NCBI GenBank assembly: GCA_017461745.1
Contig: JAFTXE010000001.1
Span: forward strand, 1 to 48,118
DNA from: Clostridia bacterium
GTDB taxonomy: Bacteria; Bacillota; Clostridia; Oscillospirales; CAG-272
DNA: 48,118 nt
Direction of reading: 5' to 3'
Positions 22,576 through 32,298 of this stretch are shown piece after piece (within the stretch, counting starts at the first letter, position 1; each line of letters starts with the position of its first letter). A model generated the notes under the pieces. That model made no database searches. It saw only the letters and a list, made by a program, of their open reading frames with translations, and was not told where the DNA came from. The position numbers and the translations under genes are program-made.

Positions 22576-24624
22576 ATGCATTGGTCGGATGAAATTGCTG
22601 AGAGAATAATTCAGCGCAATCCAAATAAGGAAGAATACGTTTGCGCCGCGGGCGTCAGCCCCTCGGGCTCCGTTCATATCGGAAATTTTCGCGATCTGGC
22701 AACCCCTTTGTTCGTTGTTAAGGCGCTGAAAAAGAGAGGCAAAAAGGCAAAGCTGCTCATCTCGTGGGACGAGTTTGACCGCTGCCGCAAAATTCCCGCA
22801 AACGTTCAGGCTGTCGTCGGCAACGCCTACGACAAATATATAGGCTGTCCCTACGTCGATATTCCTGACCCTTGGGGCTGCCATGAAAGCTACGCCGCTC
22901 ACTTTGAGGAGGAGTTCTTGAAGGGAATAGAGCCGTTCGGTATTGAGCTCGACTGTCGCTATCAGGCAAAGATGTACCGTTCGGGCGCGTACACCAAGGA
23001 TATAATCGAATCACTTCAGAAGAGAGGCGAGATATTTGAAATACTCGACTCCTTTAAGACTAAGGACGCAAGCAAGAGCGAGGAGCAGCTTAAGGCTGAG
23101 CACGACGCGGAAAAGGCGGCTTACTATCCCGCAACCATCTTCTGCCCCGAGTGTCATACCGATTTTACTACCATAACCTCGCTGTCCGAGGACTGCACCG
23201 AGGCTGAATATACCTGCCGTTGCGGTCATTCGGGTCACTTCAACTTCCTTGAAAATCACGATTGCAAGCTCGGCTGGAAGATAGACTGGGCAATGCGTTG
23301 GAGATACGAGAACGTCGACTTTGAGCCGGGTGGAAAGGACCATTCCGCTCCCACGGGCTCTTATAACAACTCAAAGCTCATAGCAAAGCGCATTTTCGGT
23401 CACGAAGCGCCTATCTATCAGGGCTACGAGTTCATAGGAATCAAGGGAATGACGGGTAAAATGTCAAGCTCGTCGGGACTCAATCTCACTCCCGAGACGC
23501 TTCTTAAGCTCTATCAGCCCGAGGTGCTTTTGTGGCTGTACGCTAAGACCGATCCCATCAAGGCATTTGATATCTGCTTTGACGACGGAATACTGCGTCA
23601 GTACTTTGAATTCGACAAGATGCTGAACGATTGCAGAGAGGGCAAAGCGCCTGAGATATCTCAGGATATTATCTACAACTGCACGGTTGAGGGCAGAGAG
23701 ATAGCAACCGTTCCTATGTCACTTCTCGTTCAGCTCGGCTCTGTAGTTAACTTCAACGTTCCCATGCTTGAGACGGTTTTCGAGAAAATTGGCATGAACT
23801 ATAAGGAAGCGGACTTTGCCGACAGACTTCACAGAGCAAAGTTCTGGCTTGAGCAGTGCGCTCCCGATCAGGTAAATAAGCTCCGCGTTACCCGTAATTT
23901 TGACGTCTATAATTCGCTTACCGACGAGGAAAAGAAGGAGATCGAGCTGCTTCACGCTTATATCGCAAAGGGCGGATATACGCTTGACGAGCTGAACAGC
24001 GAGCTTTACGCAATTCCTAAGGCTGTCTACGGAACTGAAATGACCGATAAGGAGCTTAAGGGTATTCAGGGCGCGTTCTTCCGCACCGTTTACAAGCTGC
24101 TTATAGATAAGGAAAAAGGACCGAGACTTTACCTGTTCCTCTACGCTATAGAATCTGAGAAGTACGTTGGACTGCTTGATTTCTCCTATCCTCAGACCGA
24201 GGAGGAGATAAAGCTCGACACTCCCGAGGAGACGTGCTGTGAGGAGACTGTCGAGGAGGAGATAGACCGCACTCCCGACGAGGTACAGCCCGTCAAGGAG
24301 CAGATAGAGATAGACGATTTTGCTCGCATGGACTTCCGAGTATGTAAGATACTCAAGGCTGAGGGCGTCCGTAAGTCTCACTCATGTTTGAAGCTCACGC
24401 TTGACGACGGTCTTGGCGAGAGAGTTATTATGTCCTCTATCAAGGAGGAATACACTCCCGAGCAGCTTGTTGGCAGAAAGATAATCGTCGTAGCTAACCT
24501 TAAGCCTAACAGAATTTGCAATATCAATTCTCAGGGAATGCTTCTCGCGGCTACTAATAACGCCTGCGGCTGTAAGGTCATCTTCGTTGACGACTCCGTT
24601 CCTACGGGTACGCAGATAAAGTAA
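22576..24624 (+). CDS. lysS: Class I lysyl-tRNA synthetase fused to a C-terminal tRNA-binding (Trbp111-like) domain
   Basis: The class I LysRS charges tRNA-Lys. H-I-G-N is at residues 34-37 and K-M-S-S-S at about 295-299. A zinc-type knuckle C-P-E-C ... C-R-C-G lies between (about 190-220). After an acidic linker (about 550-575), residues 576-682 form an OB-fold domain like Trbp111 and the C-terminus of MetRS, with D-F-A-R-M-D-F-R-V, V-A-N-L-K-P and S-Q-G-M-L-L-A. Most bacteria use the unrelated class II LysRS. Class I enzymes occur in archaea and scattered bacteria, normally about 500-550 residues without this domain. ATG 22576 follows GGAG. Confidence 0.92.
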   Translation: MHWSDEIAERIIQRNPNKEEYVCAAGVSPSGSVHIGNFRDLATPLFVVKALKKRGKKAKLLISWDEFDRCRKIPANVQAVVGNAYDKYIGCPYVDIPDPWGCHESYAAHFEEEFLKGIEPFGIELDCRYQAKMYRSGAYTKDIIESLQKRGEIFEILDSFKTKDASKSEEQLKAEHDAEKAAYYPATIFCPECHTDFTTITSLSEDCTEAEYTCRCGHSGHFNFLENHDCKLGWKIDWAMRWRYENVDFEPGGKDHSAPTGSYNNSKLIAKRIFGHEAPIYQGYEFIGIKGMTGKMSSSSGLNLTPETLLKLYQPEVLLWLYAKTDPIKAFDICFDDGILRQYFEFDKMLNDCREGKAPEISQDIIYNCTVEGREIATVPMSLLVQLGSVVNFNVPMLETVFEKIGMNYKEADFADRLHRAKFWLEQCAPDQVNKLRVTRNFDVYNSLTDEEKKEIELLHAYIAKGGYTLDELNSELYAIPKAVYGTEMTDKELKGIQGAFFRTVYKLLIDKEKGPRLYLFLYAIESEKYVGLLDFSYPQTEEEIKLDTPEETCCEETVEEEIDRTPDEVQPVKEQIEIDDFARMDFRVCKILKAEGVRKSHSCLKLTLDDGLGERVIMSSIKEEYTPEQLVGRKIIVVANLKPNRICNINSQGMLLAATNNACGCKVIFVDDSVPTGTQIK

Positions 24625-24643
24625 AACACGTATTTATAATATC

Positions 24644-24684
24644 AAAGGCTGACTCATATCGAGTCAGCCTTTAAATTTATTTTT
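24644..24684. terminator. Bidirectional terminator between lysS and the zinc-ribbon gene
   Basis: A 12-bp perfect stem, AAAGGCTGACTC 24644-24655 with 24661-24672, followed by AAATTTATTTTTT on plus. It overlaps the end of the converging minus-strand gene. Confidence 0.8.
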
Positions 24685-26476
24685 TAGTAGCGTTTTGAAT
24701 TCTGACGTCAACTTGCTTTCCGTTGTAGAATACGCTGTCAAATATATATCCCGTAGAGCCCTCGCCAACGTAGACGTCAAGCCAGACGCCCTCGGCATCA
24801 AGCTCGCCCGACGCAAGATAGCTTGTAACCGAGCTTATTACGACGGAGCTTCGTATGCGGTTTGCCTTGCCGTCTCTGTATTCGAAAAGAGTGCCTACGG
24901 CAGTACCGTTTGTATCGGAAACGTCGGAGAAATAATATACGCTTTCGGAGTCCTCGCTTATAAGCACGGTATATCCGACCTTGCTTGCGATCAAGGCAGT
25001 ATTGTGCTTATCCATATCGTGACGGTAAAGATCATAGCTGCCGTTTGCCGCTTTTGCAAGAACGTATACAAGCTCTCCTTCCTCCTTGGCAGCGATCAGC
25101 TTCACAGCCTTTTCGCAAAGCTGTACTCTGGTCGCTATATGGTCCTTGTCTTTATGTAAGGTAGCCATGTGAGCAACGTCCGAGCTATCAATGTAAAGGA
25201 GCTTATCTCCCGAGAATTTATATGCGTTGCCGTCGTCCTTGATTCCCGTAACCAAGGAAGAATGCTTTCCGTTTTCGGATAAATAGTACATAATTATAGA
25301 ACTCTTGTTGCTCGATACGTCGCGCGTAGGAATGAAGAAGCCGTCCTTGGACTCTATATCCTCGCTCTCCCTCAGCGCCATTCCGCTTGCGGAGTATACG
25401 ACGCCTACGGGTTTATACGGAAGTGTAACGGTCGTCACCGACTTGCTTCCGTCAGCTCTGACGTAGATCTTCTCGGAGCTTGAAGATGCTACCACGAAGG
25501 TGTCCGAGCCGTCAAGTCCGCAATTGAGCGTATAAAAAGGCGCGGATTCCTCATTTTTCAAGGTGGCTCTGTTAAGCTCTGTAACCGTACCGTCTAAAAA
25601 CAGATACGAAACGGCGACGTTATCTTTCTCAATGACCGTCCATACGACTGCTTCTCCGTCGCAGGAAACGTCGGAAACGGATATTTGCGAACCCTTTGAA
25701 TAAGTCGATATCTGCTCGGACGTCATTTCCTCGGTATCGAAAACGTAAACTCCGCCATCCTTAGCGTAAGCTACGGTGCCCTCATCTCCCGAGTAGTACA
25801 TCGTGTTTGATAAAGCGACGCTGTCGCTTTTGTTTATATCCGTTATCATGGCGGTGGCTTTATCATCGAAGCTATGGCAGTAAGCAAGCATGGTATCCGA
25901 GCCGTTAGCGGCAGTAAAGAAAAACATATCGTTACATACGCTGAATATTTCCACTTGCTGCTCGGCGGTTCCTTTAGCTATGATATTCTTTTTGTCATTA
26001 TCAGCCTTTTGCCAGAATACGCTTCCGTCCTTCTCGACGGCAACGACGTGCTTGCCGTCGGGAGTAAGATACGCTTCCTTGAGGTTGCCCGAAACCTTAA
26101 TATGCTTACCGTTTTTACAGCAAATATACGCGGTTCCGTTGGAATGTATATAAGCGGGGACGGCGCGACTTTGGCTTTCCTTTGCGGAAAGGAGCGCAAA
26201 AGCTCCGACACCGCAGAGAATAACTATAGCAGTAACTGCTGCCACTATAGCTATTACGAGCTTCTTCTTTGAGAGTTTCTTCTTTTCTTTTACCTTGGTC
26301 TTGCCTTCGGTAGCCGAGGCAATACCGACACTGCCGTGAGACTGCTCCTTCGATACGGAAACTGCGCTTACGGGGTGACGTGATATCGAGGACTCCCCTT
26401 GCTGAACCTTTGTTCCGCAGAAAAGGCAGAATTTTGCCCCTTCCTTAAGTTCTTTACCGCAAAATGAACAATTCAT
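24677..26476 (-). CDS. Zinc-ribbon, single-pass membrane protein with beta-propeller-like exterior
   Basis: A 599-residue protein. The N-terminus has two C-x-x-C pairs (C-S-F-C-G-K, then C-L-F-C-G-T), a zinc ribbon of the double type. A basic K-rich stretch and a transmembrane helix follow at about residues 72-97. The remaining 500 residues are presumably outside the membrane and show repeated short blade-like strands (D-G-K-H-V-V-A-V-E-K-D-G-S-V-F-W and similar), suggesting a beta-propeller. This N-in/C-out architecture is widespread in Clostridia and its role is unknown. It is monocistronic, with promoter 26527-26555. Confidence 0.8.
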   Translation of the reverse strand: MNCSFCGKELKEGAKFCLFCGTKVQQGESSISRHPVSAVSVSKEQSHGSVGIASATEGKTKVKEKKKLSKKKLVIAIVAAVTAIVILCGVGAFALLSAKESQSRAVPAYIHSNGTAYICCKNGKHIKVSGNLKEAYLTPDGKHVVAVEKDGSVFWQKADNDKKNIIAKGTAEQQVEIFSVCNDMFFFTAANGSDTMLAYCHSFDDKATAMITDINKSDSVALSNTMYYSGDEGTVAYAKDGGVYVFDTEEMTSEQISTYSKGSQISVSDVSCDGEAVVWTVIEKDNVAVSYLFLDGTVTELNRATLKNEESAPFYTLNCGLDGSDTFVVASSSSEKIYVRADGSKSVTTVTLPYKPVGVVYSASGMALRESEDIESKDGFFIPTRDVSSNKSSIIMYYLSENGKHSSLVTGIKDDGNAYKFSGDKLLYIDSSDVAHMATLHKDKDHIATRVQLCEKAVKLIAAKEEGELVYVLAKAANGSYDLYRHDMDKHNTALIASKVGYTVLISEDSESVYYFSDVSDTNGTAVGTLFEYRDGKANRIRSSVVISSVTSYLASGELDAEGVWLDVYVGEGSTGYIFDSVFYNGKQVDVRIQNATKK

Positions 26477-26526
26477 AAAATCTCCTTATAGTCGATGAAT
26501 CTTTATGCTAATATACAGACATAATA

Positions 26527-26555
26527 ATTTTATCACAAAAACTGACGCTTGTCAA
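26527..26555 (-). promoter_or_regulatory. Promoter of the zinc-ribbon membrane protein
   Basis: Minus-strand TTGACA (26555-26550) and TAAAAT (26532-26527), 17-nt spacer. Confidence 0.8.
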
Positions 26556-26700
26556 TAAAAAAGGCTTTTATTACATAATTAAGTGTAAATTTTTTGGTTT
26601 TTTTATTTGTGCGGTGTAACCTAATTTTTACGTAAAACGGCGTTGTATTTGATGTAAGATGAAAAAAATCAAAAAAATACGATTTTTTTCAAAAAATTTC

Positions 26701-26729
26701 TTTACAAATCGGTGTTTTTTTGCTATACT
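26701..26729 (+). promoter_or_regulatory. Promoter of the F420 ligase-like gene
   Basis: TTTACA 26701-26706 and TATACT 26724-26729, 17-nt spacer. The following leader contains a small GCCC/GGGC hairpin at about 26752-26767. Confidence 0.7.
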
Positions 26730-26789
26730 ATTATATGTAAAAAAATCTATCGCCCATCACATTGGGCTAAAAGCAAGGGGTGTTTTATT

Positions 26790-27983
26790 ATGAGCCGTAT
26801 GATTGGTACGGTATCCCGTGGTGTTCGTACACCTATTATAAGACAAGGAGACGACTTGGTAAACATAGTTACAAGTTCGGTTCTCGAAGCGGCGGAGGAT
26901 GGCGGATTTTCCATTCGTGACAAAGATATTATCGCAATGACGGAGGCTATCGTTGCTCGCGCGCAGGGTAACTATGCTTCGGTTGAAAATATCGCCGATG
27001 ACGTTCGCGCAAAATTCGGTGGAGAAACGGTGGGCGTTATTTTCCCGATACTCAGCCGTAACCGTTTTGCTATCTGCCTTCGCGGAATAGCTTCGGGCGC
27101 TAAGAAAATAGTTCTTATGCTCTCCTATCCTTCCGATGAGGTCGGAAACCATCTTATAAGCCTTGATGCTCTTGACGAAAAAGGTGTTGACCCATATTGC
27201 GACGTACTCAGTCTTGAAAAATACCGTGAGCTTTTCGGATATGAAAAGCATAGATTTACGGGCGTTGATTACGTTGAATACTACGAATCTCTTATCCGTG
27301 AGAGCGGCGCTGACGTAGAGGTAATATTCGCAAATAATCCCAGAGCTATACTTGCATATACCAAGAACGTTCTTTGCTGTGATATCCACACGCGTGAACG
27401 CACGAAGAGACTTCTCAGAAAAGCGGGAGCAGAAAAGGTCTACGGACTTGACGAGATTCTTAACGCACCCGTAAACGGAAGCGGATATAATGAAAATTAC
27501 GGTCTGCTTGGCTCTAACAAGGCAACCGAAAATCAGGTCAAGCTGTTTCCTCGCGACTGTCAGCCCTTGGTTGACGCTATTCAGACGAAGATTCTTGAAG
27601 CAACGGGTAAGCACGTTGAAGTAATGGTATACGGAGACGGCGCGTTCAAAGATCCTGTCGGAAAGATCTGGGAGCTTGCCGACCCGGTTGTTTCTCCCGC
27701 ATATACCGCAGGGCTTGAGGGAACTCCCAATGAGCTTAAGCTTAAGTACCTCGCGGATAACGATTTTGCTGACCTTTCGGGCGACGCTCTTAAAGCGGCT
27801 ATTAAGGAAAAGATAAGCGAAAAGGACGGAAACCTCGTAGGACAGATGATTTCCGAGGGAACTACTCCCCGTAGACTTACCGACCTTATCGGCTCTCTCT
27901 GCGACCTGACGTCCGGCTCAGGCGATAAGGGTACTCCCGTGGTCTATATTCAGGGTTATTTCGATAACTATACTAACGAATAA
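26790..27983 (+). CDS. F420-0:gamma-glutamyl ligase-like protein
   Basis: A 397-residue protein of the CofE/FbiB ligase superfamily. The N-terminal region resembles the CofE fold (D-D-L-V-N-I-V, then [17 protein letters not shown]). There is a long C-terminal part with [19 protein letters not shown]. True CofE adds glutamates to coenzyme F420, which most Clostridia do not make, so the substrate here is unknown. I see no other F420 gene in the window. ATG 26790 is chosen because AAGGGGTG precedes it; a longer upstream frame is ignored. A terminator follows. Confidence 0.8.
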   Translation: MSRMIGTVSRGVRTPIIRQGDDLVNIVTSSVLEAAEDGGFSIRDKDIIAMTEAIVARAQGNYASVENIADDVRAKFGGETVGVIFPILSRNRFAICLRGIASGAKKIVLMLSYPSDEVGNHLISLDALDEKGVDPYCDVLSLEKYRELFGYEKHRFTGVDYVEYYESLIRESGADVEVIFANNPRAILAYTKNVLCCDIHTRERTKRLLRKAGAEKVYGLDEILNAPVNGSGYNENYGLLGSNKATENQVKLFPRDCQPLVDAIQTKILEATGKHVEVMVYGDGAFKDPVGKIWELADPVVSPAYTAGLEGTPNELKLKYLADNDFADLSGDALKAAIKEKISEKDGNLVGQMISEGTTPRRLTDLIGSLCDLTSGSGDKGTPVVYIQGYFDNYTNE

Positions 27984-28018
27984 AGATCAGTAACTAAACA
28001 TTCATAGTTGATGGTATT

Positions 28019-28053
28019 AAGTGCCGCGCTCGTTTTTGAGCTCGGCACTTTTC
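28019..28053 (+). terminator. Terminator of the F420 ligase-like gene
   Basis: AAGTGCCG 28019-28026 with CGGCACTT 28043-28050, inner GCTC/GAGC pairs, then TTCT. Confidence 0.75.
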
Positions 28054-28108
28054 TAAGTTAAAATCGATGTCAAGCGCTGCTGTGAGTTTGACGTTTTTTA
28101 TTTAAAGG

Positions 28109-28345
28109 CGCGTGCGAGCATCTATAAAGGCTCTCCTTGTAGGCGAGCTGTCAGCGGTTGCCCGCACAAACTTTTCTAATAAAAAAAGAAACCCGTCAAA
28201 CGTGCAGCAGCGCCCCACGTGGTTTCCACCTTAAAAAATACCGTACTTCCAATTAAGCACAGCACTATATTTCAACAACCATAATACTTATTTTTACGAG
28301 TTCTTTGGGGTATGGGGTCTTTCTCCGAAAGAAAGACCCCAAAAA
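28109..28345 (+). repeat. Intergenic repeat family 1, copy B
   Basis: The core at 28185-28345 contains GAAACCCGTCAAACGTGCAG, CTTCCAATTAAGCAC and the GGGGTCTTTC/GAAAGACCCC hairpin (about 28314-28340). The left part (28109-28180, GGCTCTCCTTGTAGGCGAGC) differs from copies A and D and forms its own short foldback. It lies between two converging genes. Confidence 0.82.
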
Positions 28346-28357
28346 ATCCCGTAAAAA

Positions 28358-29008
28358 CTAACTTCTCAAACAAATATCAACAGCTTGTTTGATTTCCGCA
28401 ATTGAATACCCGTAGCGCTGCATTGCGGCAAACAGCTTCTGCCTTGACGGAGTGTCCGTCGGGATTTTGCCGTAGCGTTTTTCTAACAGACAACGGCAAT
28501 TGCCTACATAATCAACTCCCGAGTCCTCAAGGGCGTACATAGCCGCACTTACCGCGTCCGCGGAATAGCCTTTCTCATAAAGAGCCGCGACTATCCTCTT
28601 TTTTCCCCACAGCTTTGAGACGAGCTTCTGCGCCTCACGCGTTGCGTCGTCCTCGGCGTGAATAAGTCCGCGCGCGGCGACTTCACTCACAGCCTCCTCG
28701 GCTGTCTGCTTGTCAAAGCCCTTGGAAATGAGCTTTGCTCTTAACGCCTTTTCGGAGCAAGCTCCGTAGCCCAGAAGTGTTATAGCTTTCTTGACCGCGC
28801 TCCAGACCTCTGCCGCGCGGCTGACCTCGTCATACGTCTGAGTACCGCACTCGCCCTTCGTTAGCCCAAGGACGAGATATTGCTTTGAGGATATCACAAA
28901 GCTCTGGTTTTGACGCTCGGATTGGCTGTTTCCCGTAATTTCAAAGCTGACCTTGATTTCCTCGCCTGCGCTTTGCGCGCTGAGAGAGGTTATTTTTATA
29001 GCTATCAA
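28358..29008 (-). CDS. recX: Recombination regulator RecX
   Basis: A 216-residue RecX-like protein, which modulates RecA filaments. Family segments seen: [21 protein letters not shown] at about residue 78, then [15 protein letters not shown], and the triple-helix repeats typical of the family. It starts within the recA stop region (ATGA, 4-base overlap), so it is translationally coupled to recA. Confidence 0.9.
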   Translation of the reverse strand: MIAIKITSLSAQSAGEEIKVSFEITGNSQSERQNQSFVISSKQYLVLGLTKGECGTQTYDEVSRAAEVWSAVKKAITLLGYGACSEKALRAKLISKGFDKQTAEEAVSEVAARGLIHAEDDATREAQKLVSKLWGKKRIVAALYEKGYSADAVSAAMYALEDSGVDYVGNCRCLLEKRYGKIPTDTPSRQKLFAAMQRYGYSIAEIKQAVDICLRS

Positions 29009-30120
29009 AGGTCTCCGTCCTCTTCCATAGTTCTGATGTCGAAATCGTCCTCGTCATCGTCAAGCTCAAATTCGTCCTCTTTTTCGGGAAGCTTATCCTT
29101 CATGCTTCTGACCTTCATATCAAGCTCAGCAAGCAATGCGGCGTTACTCTCGATTATCTTTCGGACGTTATCCTTACCTTGACCTATGCGCTCGCCGTTA
29201 TACGAGAACCACGAGCCGCTCTTTTTGATGATATCAAGGGCGATACAGTAGTCGATTATCTCTCCCGAGCGTGAAATTCCCTTGCCGTAAAGTATATCAA
29301 ACTCTGCCGTTTTGAAGGGGGGAGCGACCTTGTTCTTAACTATCTTACAGCGAACGTGGTTACCGATTATGTCGCTGCCGTTCTTAAGCTGGTCGGTCTT
29401 GCGGACGTCGATACGGACAGAAGCATAGAACTTAAGCGCTCTACCGCCGGGGGTCGTCTCGGGATTGCCGTACATAACGCCGACCTTTTCACGAAGCTGG
29501 TTGATAAATATGACGACTGCGTTGCTCTTGGAGATAACGGCAGACAGCTTTCTCATAGCCTGAGACATAAGTCTTGCCTGAACGCCGACCATCGCCTGTC
29601 CCATATCGCCCTCAATTTCCTGTCTCGGAACGAGAGCCGCAACTGAGTCAACTACGACGACGTCGATAGCGCCCGAACGAACGAGAGCCTCAGTGATATC
29701 AAGCGCGTCCTCACCGCAATCGGGCTGAGAGACGAGCAGATTTTCTATATCAACGCCAAGCGCCTTGGCATAAACGGGGTCAAGAGCGTGTTCCGCATCA
29801 ATAAACGCCGCCTCGCCGCCAGCCTTCTGAACCTCGGCAACGATATGCAAAGCAACCGTAGTTTTACCCGAGGATTCGGGTCCGAAGATCTCTATTATTC
29901 TTCCTCTCGGAACGCCGCCGATGCCGAGAGCCAAGTCGAGCGAGATAGAGCCCGTGCTGACAGCCTGAACCTCCATGTGAGTGTTCTCACCGAGCTTCAT
30001 AATGGTACCTTGACCGAAGTCCTTTTCAAGCTGAGCAATTGCCGTCTTAAGCGCCTTTTGCTTAGCCGCCTTATCGCTGTCGCGGGGAATCATTTCTATT
30101 TTTTTCTTAGCAGTTGCCAT
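29005..30120 (-). CDS. recA: Recombinase RecA
   Basis: A 371-residue recombinase for homologous repair and SOS induction. Walker [10 protein letters not shown] is at about residues 80-88 and Walker [13 protein letters not shown] at about 150. N-Q-L-R-E-K-V-G and the acidic C-terminal tail ([12 protein letters not shown]) are as expected. GAGGAG lies upstream of ATG 30120. It forms an operon with recX. No clear Gram-positive LexA box (CGAAC-N4-GTTCG) is visible at its promoter. Confidence 0.98.
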   Translation of the reverse strand: MATAKKKIEMIPRDSDKAAKQKALKTAIAQLEKDFGQGTIMKLGENTHMEVQAVSTGSISLDLALGIGGVPRGRIIEIFGPESSGKTTVALHIVAEVQKAGGEAAFIDAEHALDPVYAKALGVDIENLLVSQPDCGEDALDITEALVRSGAIDVVVVDSVAALVPRQEIEGDMGQAMVGVQARLMSQAMRKLSAVISKSNAVVIFINQLREKVGVMYGNPETTPGGRALKFYASVRIDVRKTDQLKNGSDIIGNHVRCKIVKNKVAPPFKTAEFDILYGKGISRSGEIIDYCIALDIIKKSGSWFSYNGERIGQGKDNVRKIIESNAALLAELDMKVRSMKDKLPEKEDEFELDDDEDDFDIRTMEEDGDL

Positions 30121-30164
30121 AATAAAATCTCCTCAAAAAAGCGTTAGAAATACATTGTAGGAAT

Positions 30165-30193
30165 ATTATACACCTTTTGCGACCGCTTGTCAA
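30165..30193 (-). promoter_or_regulatory. recA promoter
   Basis: Minus-strand TTGACA (30193-30188) and TATAAT (30170-30165), 17-nt spacer. Confidence 0.85.
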
Positions 30194-30500
30194 GAGGGTT
30201 TATAAAAATTATTTCCAAAAACGGAAAGTTTATTTGGGTTATGAATTTAAAATGCATTTTTAAAATTCCGTTTAAAGAAAATTAGACTTAAAAATAGTAG
30301 GTCGGTAGAGAAATCTTGGCATCGTCGCTGATATCGGTGAGCAATGGTTTCAATATCCTATCGGGTAGAGTGGTTTTGTTATAGATTAATTCATAAATTT
30401 ATGATATAATTATAAAAATATTATCTCAAGTTCGAACCCAAATTAAATCTTTACGACTATATGGGTGAACGTTCAAAAGCATTCCGGAAAGCAGGTAAAT
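30194..30500. other. Intergenic region upstream of the sigma-factor gene
   Basis: This is AT-rich up to about 30295; the stretch 30300-30375 is GC-richer and possibly a relic, but I recognise nothing in it. A TATAAT at 30408-30413 is a plausible -10 for the sigma gene, without a clear -35. Two perfect palindromes follow, GTTCGAAC at 30430-30437 and TGAACGTTCA at 30466-30475, possible operator half-sites. Confidence 0.45.
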
Positions 30501-30501
30501 T

Positions 30502-32130
30502 ATGATAAACGAGGAAATCATTCAATATTATGATTATCTGATAAGACTTGCGACATCAAAATGCAACTCGCAGAATGATGCCGAGGATCTTGTAGGCGAC
30601 ACAATGCTGGCGGCTTTTGCCTATATGCACCGTGGAGGAGTAATAGAGCACCCAAAAACTTGGCTTACAAACACGCTCTATCATAAGCATAACGATAACC
30701 TAAGAAAAAAGTATCGAGCTCCCGTTACAGTATGTTTAGACGAGAGTATAGAGCTTGCGGAGGATGAAGACGAAGAATACTTCACCTCCGAAGAAGCCTC
30801 TAAGGTACGCAAGGAGTTAAATCATCTAAGCTTTATTACACGTGAGGTTCTGATACGCTTTTATTTTGGAAATCAAAGTGTTTCGGATATTGCCGAGGGT
30901 CTTGGTATACCCGAAGGAACGGTAAAAAGCCGTTTGTCCGTAGGTCGTAATCAGATGAAGAAAGGACTTGAAACCATGGAAACAAGAGAAAACTATTTGC
31001 CCGGCGAGATGTGTCTGTCTTTCGGTGGCTCGGAAGGATTAAAGGGAGAACCAATATCGCTTGTTGAGGGGGATCTGATCGCAACGAATCTTTTGATTCT
31101 TGCATACGATAAGCCTATAACAATCAGTGATCTTTCTAAAGCAATCGGTATTCCTGCGGCTTATATTGAGCCGATCATCAAAAAGCTTGTAGATGGCGAA
31201 CTTATGGTGCAGATGAATAGCGGCAAAGTATATACGGATTTTATTATTACAAGACCGCAAAATTCTCTCAATAACTTCAAACCTCAGCTTGAATTTACTC
31301 ATAAGCACTTTGAAACAGTATGGAAAATTATCGAAAGAATGTCCGATAAGATTTCAAAAATGTCTTTCGTGCAAGAAATGAGTGCCGAGGAAAGAACAAA
31401 GCTTGATAGATATGCCGTTTTGAGGGCTTTGCAAGATTTTCAGCATTTTGGAACAGGCAAGATTGAAGCACCAAAGTTTCCGAAACGAAAGGACGGCGGT
31501 TGGTGGTTTGCGCAAGCTACCGTGTTTGATGCGGGATACAATATGAAAGAGTATAACGAAGCATCTGAATATTGCATTCACGGCGGTCACCGCACCTCAG
31601 AAGCGGTAGCGGTAGGACGAACCAAGCGTATCCGTTTCTATGAATTTGACACTACGTTATGGGATAGCCCCCATCGTTTCGGTGGTGCATATGAACTGTA
31701 TTTTAAGCATATCATCCCACTGTTGTGGAGCATTTATGACGGCATTTCACTTGAAACATCAGATATCCCCAATGAGTTTATCTCCTATATACCAACTCTT
31801 GAACGCTTGGGTGTAATTGGGCATACAGAGGATAAATTGTGCGTTAATATTCCCGTATTAAAGAAAGCGGAATATGATGAAGTGTGTGCAGTGATTAGAA
31901 ACGCGACCGAAGAAATAGAGGTGGCTATCGGAGAAGAATTTACCACCTTTATTGCATCTATGAAAACGCCTATTCCAAAGCACCTTACATCTGTTCCCGA
32001 GCTTTTCAGATATTACGAAGCAACAAAGTATTTTGTTATGTCTATTGTGCGCGAAGCATATAACAAAGGCTTACATTTGAATGGTGTAGATTATTGTTGT
32101 CCTCCTGTTGTATTGGTGTACGAAGAATGA
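30502..32130 (+). CDS. ECF-like sigma factor with large C-terminal extension
   Basis: A 542-residue protein. Residues about 8-75 are sigma region 2 (D-A-E-D-L-V-G-D-T-M-L-A-A-F). Residues about 108-160 are region 4, with the HTH S-V-S-D-I-A-E-G-L-G-I-P-E-G-T-V-K-S-R-L. The remaining 380 residues include a winged-helix-like part at about 190-250 (P-I-T-I-S-D-L-S-K-A-I-G-I-P) and a soluble domain rich in aromatic residues (about 330-542) that I do not recognise. Some ECF groups carry C-terminal sensory domains instead of an anti-sigma factor; that may apply here (inference). No anti-sigma gene is adjacent. The start at 30502 has a weak AGCAGG site. Confidence 0.78.
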   Translation: MINEEIIQYYDYLIRLATSKCNSQNDAEDLVGDTMLAAFAYMHRGGVIEHPKTWLTNTLYHKHNDNLRKKYRAPVTVCLDESIELAEDEDEEYFTSEEASKVRKELNHLSFITREVLIRFYFGNQSVSDIAEGLGIPEGTVKSRLSVGRNQMKKGLETMETRENYLPGEMCLSFGGSEGLKGEPISLVEGDLIATNLLILAYDKPITISDLSKAIGIPAAYIEPIIKKLVDGELMVQMNSGKVYTDFIITRPQNSLNNFKPQLEFTHKHFETVWKIIERMSDKISKMSFVQEMSAEERTKLDRYAVLRALQDFQHFGTGKIEAPKFPKRKDGGWWFAQATVFDAGYNMKEYNEASEYCIHGGHRTSEAVAVGRTKRIRFYEFDTTLWDSPHRFGGAYELYFKHIIPLLWSIYDGISLETSDIPNEFISYIPTLERLGVIGHTEDKLCVNIPVLKKAEYDEVCAVIRNATEEIEVAIGEEFTTFIASMKTPIPKHLTSVPELFRYYEATKYFVMSIVREAYNKGLHLNGVDYCCPPVVLVYEE

Positions 32131-32142
32131 ATTTCAAGAATA

Positions 32143-32178
32143 AACCGCCGAGAGTAACCGTTTGGTCGCTCTCGGCGA
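32143..32178. repeat. Hairpin repeat downstream of the sigma gene (copy 1 of 2)
   Basis: CCGCCGAGAG...CTCTCGGCG stem with the loop TAACCGTTTGGTCG. It is nearly identical to 33141-33178. No T-tract follows, so it is not a normal intrinsic terminator. Confidence 0.75.
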
Positions 32179-32242
32179 TGTTATTTAAAAAATCATTTCA
32201 ACCATCAATAGAAAAAGTTTGTTTGCTTCAACAAACCGATTA

Positions 32243-32271
32243 TTGAATGCTCCCCACTAATGTGGTATAAT
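32243..32271 (+). promoter_or_regulatory. Promoter of the XRE-methyltransferase gene
   Basis: TTGAAT 32243-32248 and TATAAT 32266-32271, 17-nt spacer, with TG just before the -10 (extended -10). Confidence 0.75.
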
Positions 32272-32298
32272 GTAATTGTTAAAAAGGGGGATTTGTTT

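Noticed and set aside
30005..30200. LexA box at recA
   Set aside because: No CGAAC-N4-GTTCG-like site could be found near the recA promoter; the palindromes at 30430-30475 belong to the opposite gene and do not fit the consensus.
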